DNA of 64,000 nt from Marinospirillum alkaliphilum DSM 21637. Lineage in GTDB: Bacteria > Pseudomonadota > Gammaproteobacteria > Pseudomonadales > Halomonadaceae. The stretch is taken from contig NZ_FPJW01000008.1 of the NCBI RefSeq assembly GCF_900119735.1, positions 1 to 64,000 of the forward strand, read 5' to 3'. The translations under genes were made by a program, and so were the position numbers. The notes under the pieces were generated by a model. The model made no database searches, was not told the DNA's origin, and saw nothing but the letters and a program-made list of their open reading frames with translations. Shown piece after piece: positions 63,017-64,000 of this stretch; the first letter of the stretch is position 1, and every line of letters begins with the position of its first letter.

Positions 63017-63661
63017 TCAGCCGAAGCGACTGCCTACAAAGGGATTGCTCCGCTTCTCTTCACCAAAGCTGGACATCGGGCCGTGCCCGGGGATAAAACG
63101 CACATCATCACCCAGCGGAAAGAGCTTGTTGCGAATGGAGTCGATCAGCGCCTGATGATTGCTTTTTGGGAAATCGGTGCGACCGATGGAACCGGCAAAC
63201 AATACATCACCGACCTGAGCCAGCCTGGTTTCCGGATCATAAAACACCACATGGCCGGGAGTATGGCCCGGGCAATGAATCACTTGCAGGGTGGATTGAC
63301 CAACCTGCACCTGATCGCCGTCATTCAGCCACTGATCCGGAATCACCGGTTTTGCTTCCGGGAAAGCAAACATTCGGCTTTGCTGACCCAGGCCATCCAG
63401 CCAGAACTGATCATCCTGATGTGGACCGATGATGGATAAACCGGTACGAGCTTTCATGTCAGCTGCACCACCGGCATGGTCAATGTGACCGTGAGTCAGC
63501 AGGATTTTGGTCAGTTTCAAACCACGCTGTGCAACAGCATCGAGTAGTCGATCAACCTCACCACCGGCATCAATGATGGCGGCTTCCAGTGTCAGATCAC
63601 ACCAGATCAGGGTGGCATTCTGGGCAAAAGGGGTGACGGGAAGGATCTCAAACTGCAACAT
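63017..63661 (-). CDS. YcbL-like metallo-beta-lactamase-fold hydrolase
   Basis: A 214-residue MBL-fold hydrolase. The metal motif LLTHGHIDHAGG (HxHxDH), the His in IHCPGHTPGHVVF, the Asp in VGDVLFAGSIGRTD and the final His in FIPGHGPMSSFG are complete. Length and opening LPVTPFAQN match E. coli YcbL (glyoxalase II-like type). GGAG seven bases before ATG 63661 decides the start over the ATG at 63676. It converges with lpxR across 82 bases and is divergent from the TauE gene. Confidence 0.92.
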   Translation of the reverse strand: MLQFEILPVTPFAQNATLIWCDLTLEAAIIDAGGEVDRLLDAVAQRGLKLTKILLTHGHIDHAGGAADMKARTGLSIIGPHQDDQFWLDGLGQQSRMFAFPEAKPVIPDQWLNDGDQVQVGQSTLQVIHCPGHTPGHVVFYDPETRLAQVGDVLFAGSIGRTDFPKSNHQALIDSIRNKLFPLGDDVRFIPGHGPMSSFGEEKRSNPFVGSRFG

Positions 63662-63739
63662 CTGACTGCTCCGCATATTTTGGAATTGATTCGAAGCAGG
63701 ATACCATGCCTGCTTTCAACAGATTAAGGCTGATTATCC

Positions 63740-64000
63740 ATGCCCTGGTTTGAAGCGCTGCTTCCTGAACAACTTTCCCATCTTTCTGCACTGTTTCTGA
63801 TTCTTGCTGCCGGTCTGACCTCGGCCATCACTGCCAGCATTGGTGTGGGTGGTGGTGTGCTGCTGCTGGCGGTGATGGCGCTGATGCTGCCGCCGGCGGC
63901 GATCATTCCGGTGCACGGCATGGTGCAACTGGGTTCGAATCTCAATCGTGCGCTGATGACCTTAAAAGACATCGACTGGAAGTTGCTGGCTGCTTTTACG
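63740..64000 (+). CDS. TauE/SafE family sulfite/anion exporter (3' end outside window)
   Basis: The first 87 residues are present and the frame is open to the end of the window. Two hydrophobic segments are visible: SALFLILAAGLTSAITASIG and GGGVLLLAVMALMLPPAAII, followed by PVHGMVQLGSNLNRALM, the typical TauE/SafE repeat motif. The family exports sulfur- or carbon-containing anions; the substrate is not predictable from this part. AAGG is located about 10 bases before the ATG. Confidence 0.88.
   Translation, partial: MPWFEALLPEQLSHLSALFLILAAGLTSAITASIGVGGGVLLLAVMALMLPPAAIIPVHGMVQLGSNLNRALMTLKDIDWKLLAAFT

Overview
The window looks like ordinary chromosome of a motile, heterotrophic gammaproteobacterium of the Pseudomonas/Oceanospirillales kind. 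Support comes from the orn-rsgA pair, the nudF-DUF1249-cpdA string, a 180-kDa-type NAD-glutamate dehydrogenase, DUF2835, RimK with its zinc-protease partner, a MoxR/BatD operon with DUF4381, and an ExaC/NosP/NahK block that closely resembles Pseudomonas. I cannot name a genus. No rRNA, tRNA, CRISPR array, IS element or prophage is visible, and no intergenic gap exceeds about 250 bases. Coding density is very high and many genes overlap by ATGA or TGATG.

Left part (1-17.1 kb): an acyl-CoA oxidation operon (etfB, cut by the window edge, then etfA, 3-hydroxyacyl-CoA dehydrogenase, thiolase, glutaryl-CoA dehydrogenase), followed by a nitroreductase. A leftward block then holds a HI0933-type flavoprotein and an eight-gene Mrp-type cation/proton antiporter operon. 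In that operon MrpA is split, its C-terminal part is fused to MrpB, and there are three NuoL/M/N-like subunits. Divergent from it lies a short operon of a VOC protein, fumarylacetoacetate hydrolase and maleylacetoacetate isomerase (lower tyrosine pathway), which ends at a bidirectional terminator shared with a cold-shock gene.

Middle (17.1-42.8 kb): serB with a GIY-YIG gene, a GAF protein, two chemoreceptors (dCache_1 and dCache_3), orn, rsgA, an orphan gene with a JetD-like Toprim domain, rimK, a RimB-type protease, cpdA, DUF1249, nudF and greB. A signalling block follows: a PAS chemoreceptor (Aer-like) with two FNR/ANR-type boxes upstream, a hybrid kinase with a cysteine cluster, a stand-alone receiver and cheV. 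After pyrD comes exaC, followed by a probable nitric-oxide sensing pair (NosP-like FIST protein and NahK-like kinase) and a convergent NarL-type regulator.

Right part (42.8-64 kb): a giant NAD-glutamate dehydrogenase, divergent from the MoxR-DUF58-DUF4381-VWA-VWA/TPR-BatD operon. A two-gene accessory islet (HEPN-motif protein plus RhuM) sits between batD and trmA and is the most defence-like part of the window. Then follow murI, an RND/MMPL exporter with a secreted YCF48-like partner, an LpxR-type lipid A deacylase, a YcbL-like metallo-hydrolase and the start of a TauE/SafE permease.

Best candidates for something undescribed: the HEPN-RhuM cassette with its 25-bp internal palindrome; the orphan JetD-like protein; the rearranged Mrp complex with one subunit lacking the key membrane glutamate; and the cysteine-rich hybrid kinase next to the FNR-boxed Aer gene.
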